64,000 nt of DNA from Acanthacorydalis orientalis (taxonomy: Eukaryota; Arthropoda; Insecta; Megaloptera; Corydalidae): positions 33,707,501-33,771,500 of the forward strand of contig CM068317.1 in the NCBI GenBank assembly GCA_034766995.1, written 5' to 3'. The notes beneath the pieces were generated by a model. That model was not told the origin of the DNA, did not search any database, and saw only the letters and a program-made list of their open reading frames with translations. Of this stretch, positions 63,975 through 64,000 are shown piece by piece; the stretch's first letter is position 1, and every line of letters begins with the position of its first letter. A program made the position numbers and the translations under genes.

Positions 63975-64000
63975 TTTTTCCAGGAAACATGTCGGAATTG
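63975..64000 (+). other. Candidate exon start at the right edge (partial)
   Basis: TTGTTTTTTCGCAG is a good acceptor (AG at 63973-63974), and TTTTTCCAG nine bases later offers an alternative in the same frame. The exon is cut by the window end. Three readings are possible. One is phase 0 continuing from 53615 (FFQETCRN). Another is phase 1 continuing from 62497. The third is a new translation start, since AAAC before ATG at about 63989 is an excellent insect start context and opens MSEL. The sequence alone does not decide. Confidence 0.35.

Overview
This is a very A+T-rich nuclear sequence from an animal, most likely an insect. The evidence is two mariner-family transposons, three short DNA-transposon derivatives, a non-LTR retrotransposon relic, a class II tRNA-Ser gene, and CpG-containing GC-richer islands set in an A+T-rich, intron-like background. 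A hymenopteran would fit (CpG is not depleted in the islands), but I cannot assign the species. No bacterial, phage or organelle signature was seen, and no CRISPR array, operon or defence system.

Most of the window is gene-poor. It is punctuated about every kilobase by (TA)n microsatellites, often tens of bases and up to about 160 bp long. Almost all long open frames in the window are artefacts of these arrays, because TATATA encodes Tyr-Ile repeats without stops. Real content is sparse: a mariner copy with an intact catalytic domain but a deleted N-terminus (25376-26302); an almost full-length mariner with dead catalytic residues (35706-36931); MITE-like elements at 21956-22142 (TA-type hairpin), 31582-31830 (piggyBac-like) and 48882-49090 (pogo/Tigger-like); a LINE 3' relic at 11150-11571; a diverged direct repeat pair at 4985-5201 and 8480-8696; and tRNA-Ser(UGA) at 27129-27210 on the minus strand.

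The best case for a protein-coding host gene is on the plus strand in the second half. A candidate core promoter and leader exon lie at 37844-37950 with a good GTGAGT donor. A strong acceptor at 49620 opens an exon holding a start codon at 50065 and a GTAAGT donor at 50186. A 77-base exon at 53539-53615 continues the frame in the matching phase. Less certain pieces lie at 62434-62497 and at the right edge (63950 onward). I do not recognise the protein. The very long introns would fit a developmental or neuronal gene, but that is inference. Several GC-richer islands (3476-3960, 9060-9560, 16950-17400, 21440-21790, 30380-30640, 32100-32400, 56150-56360, 61740-62150) look like regulatory or exonic DNA without a convincing reading frame.
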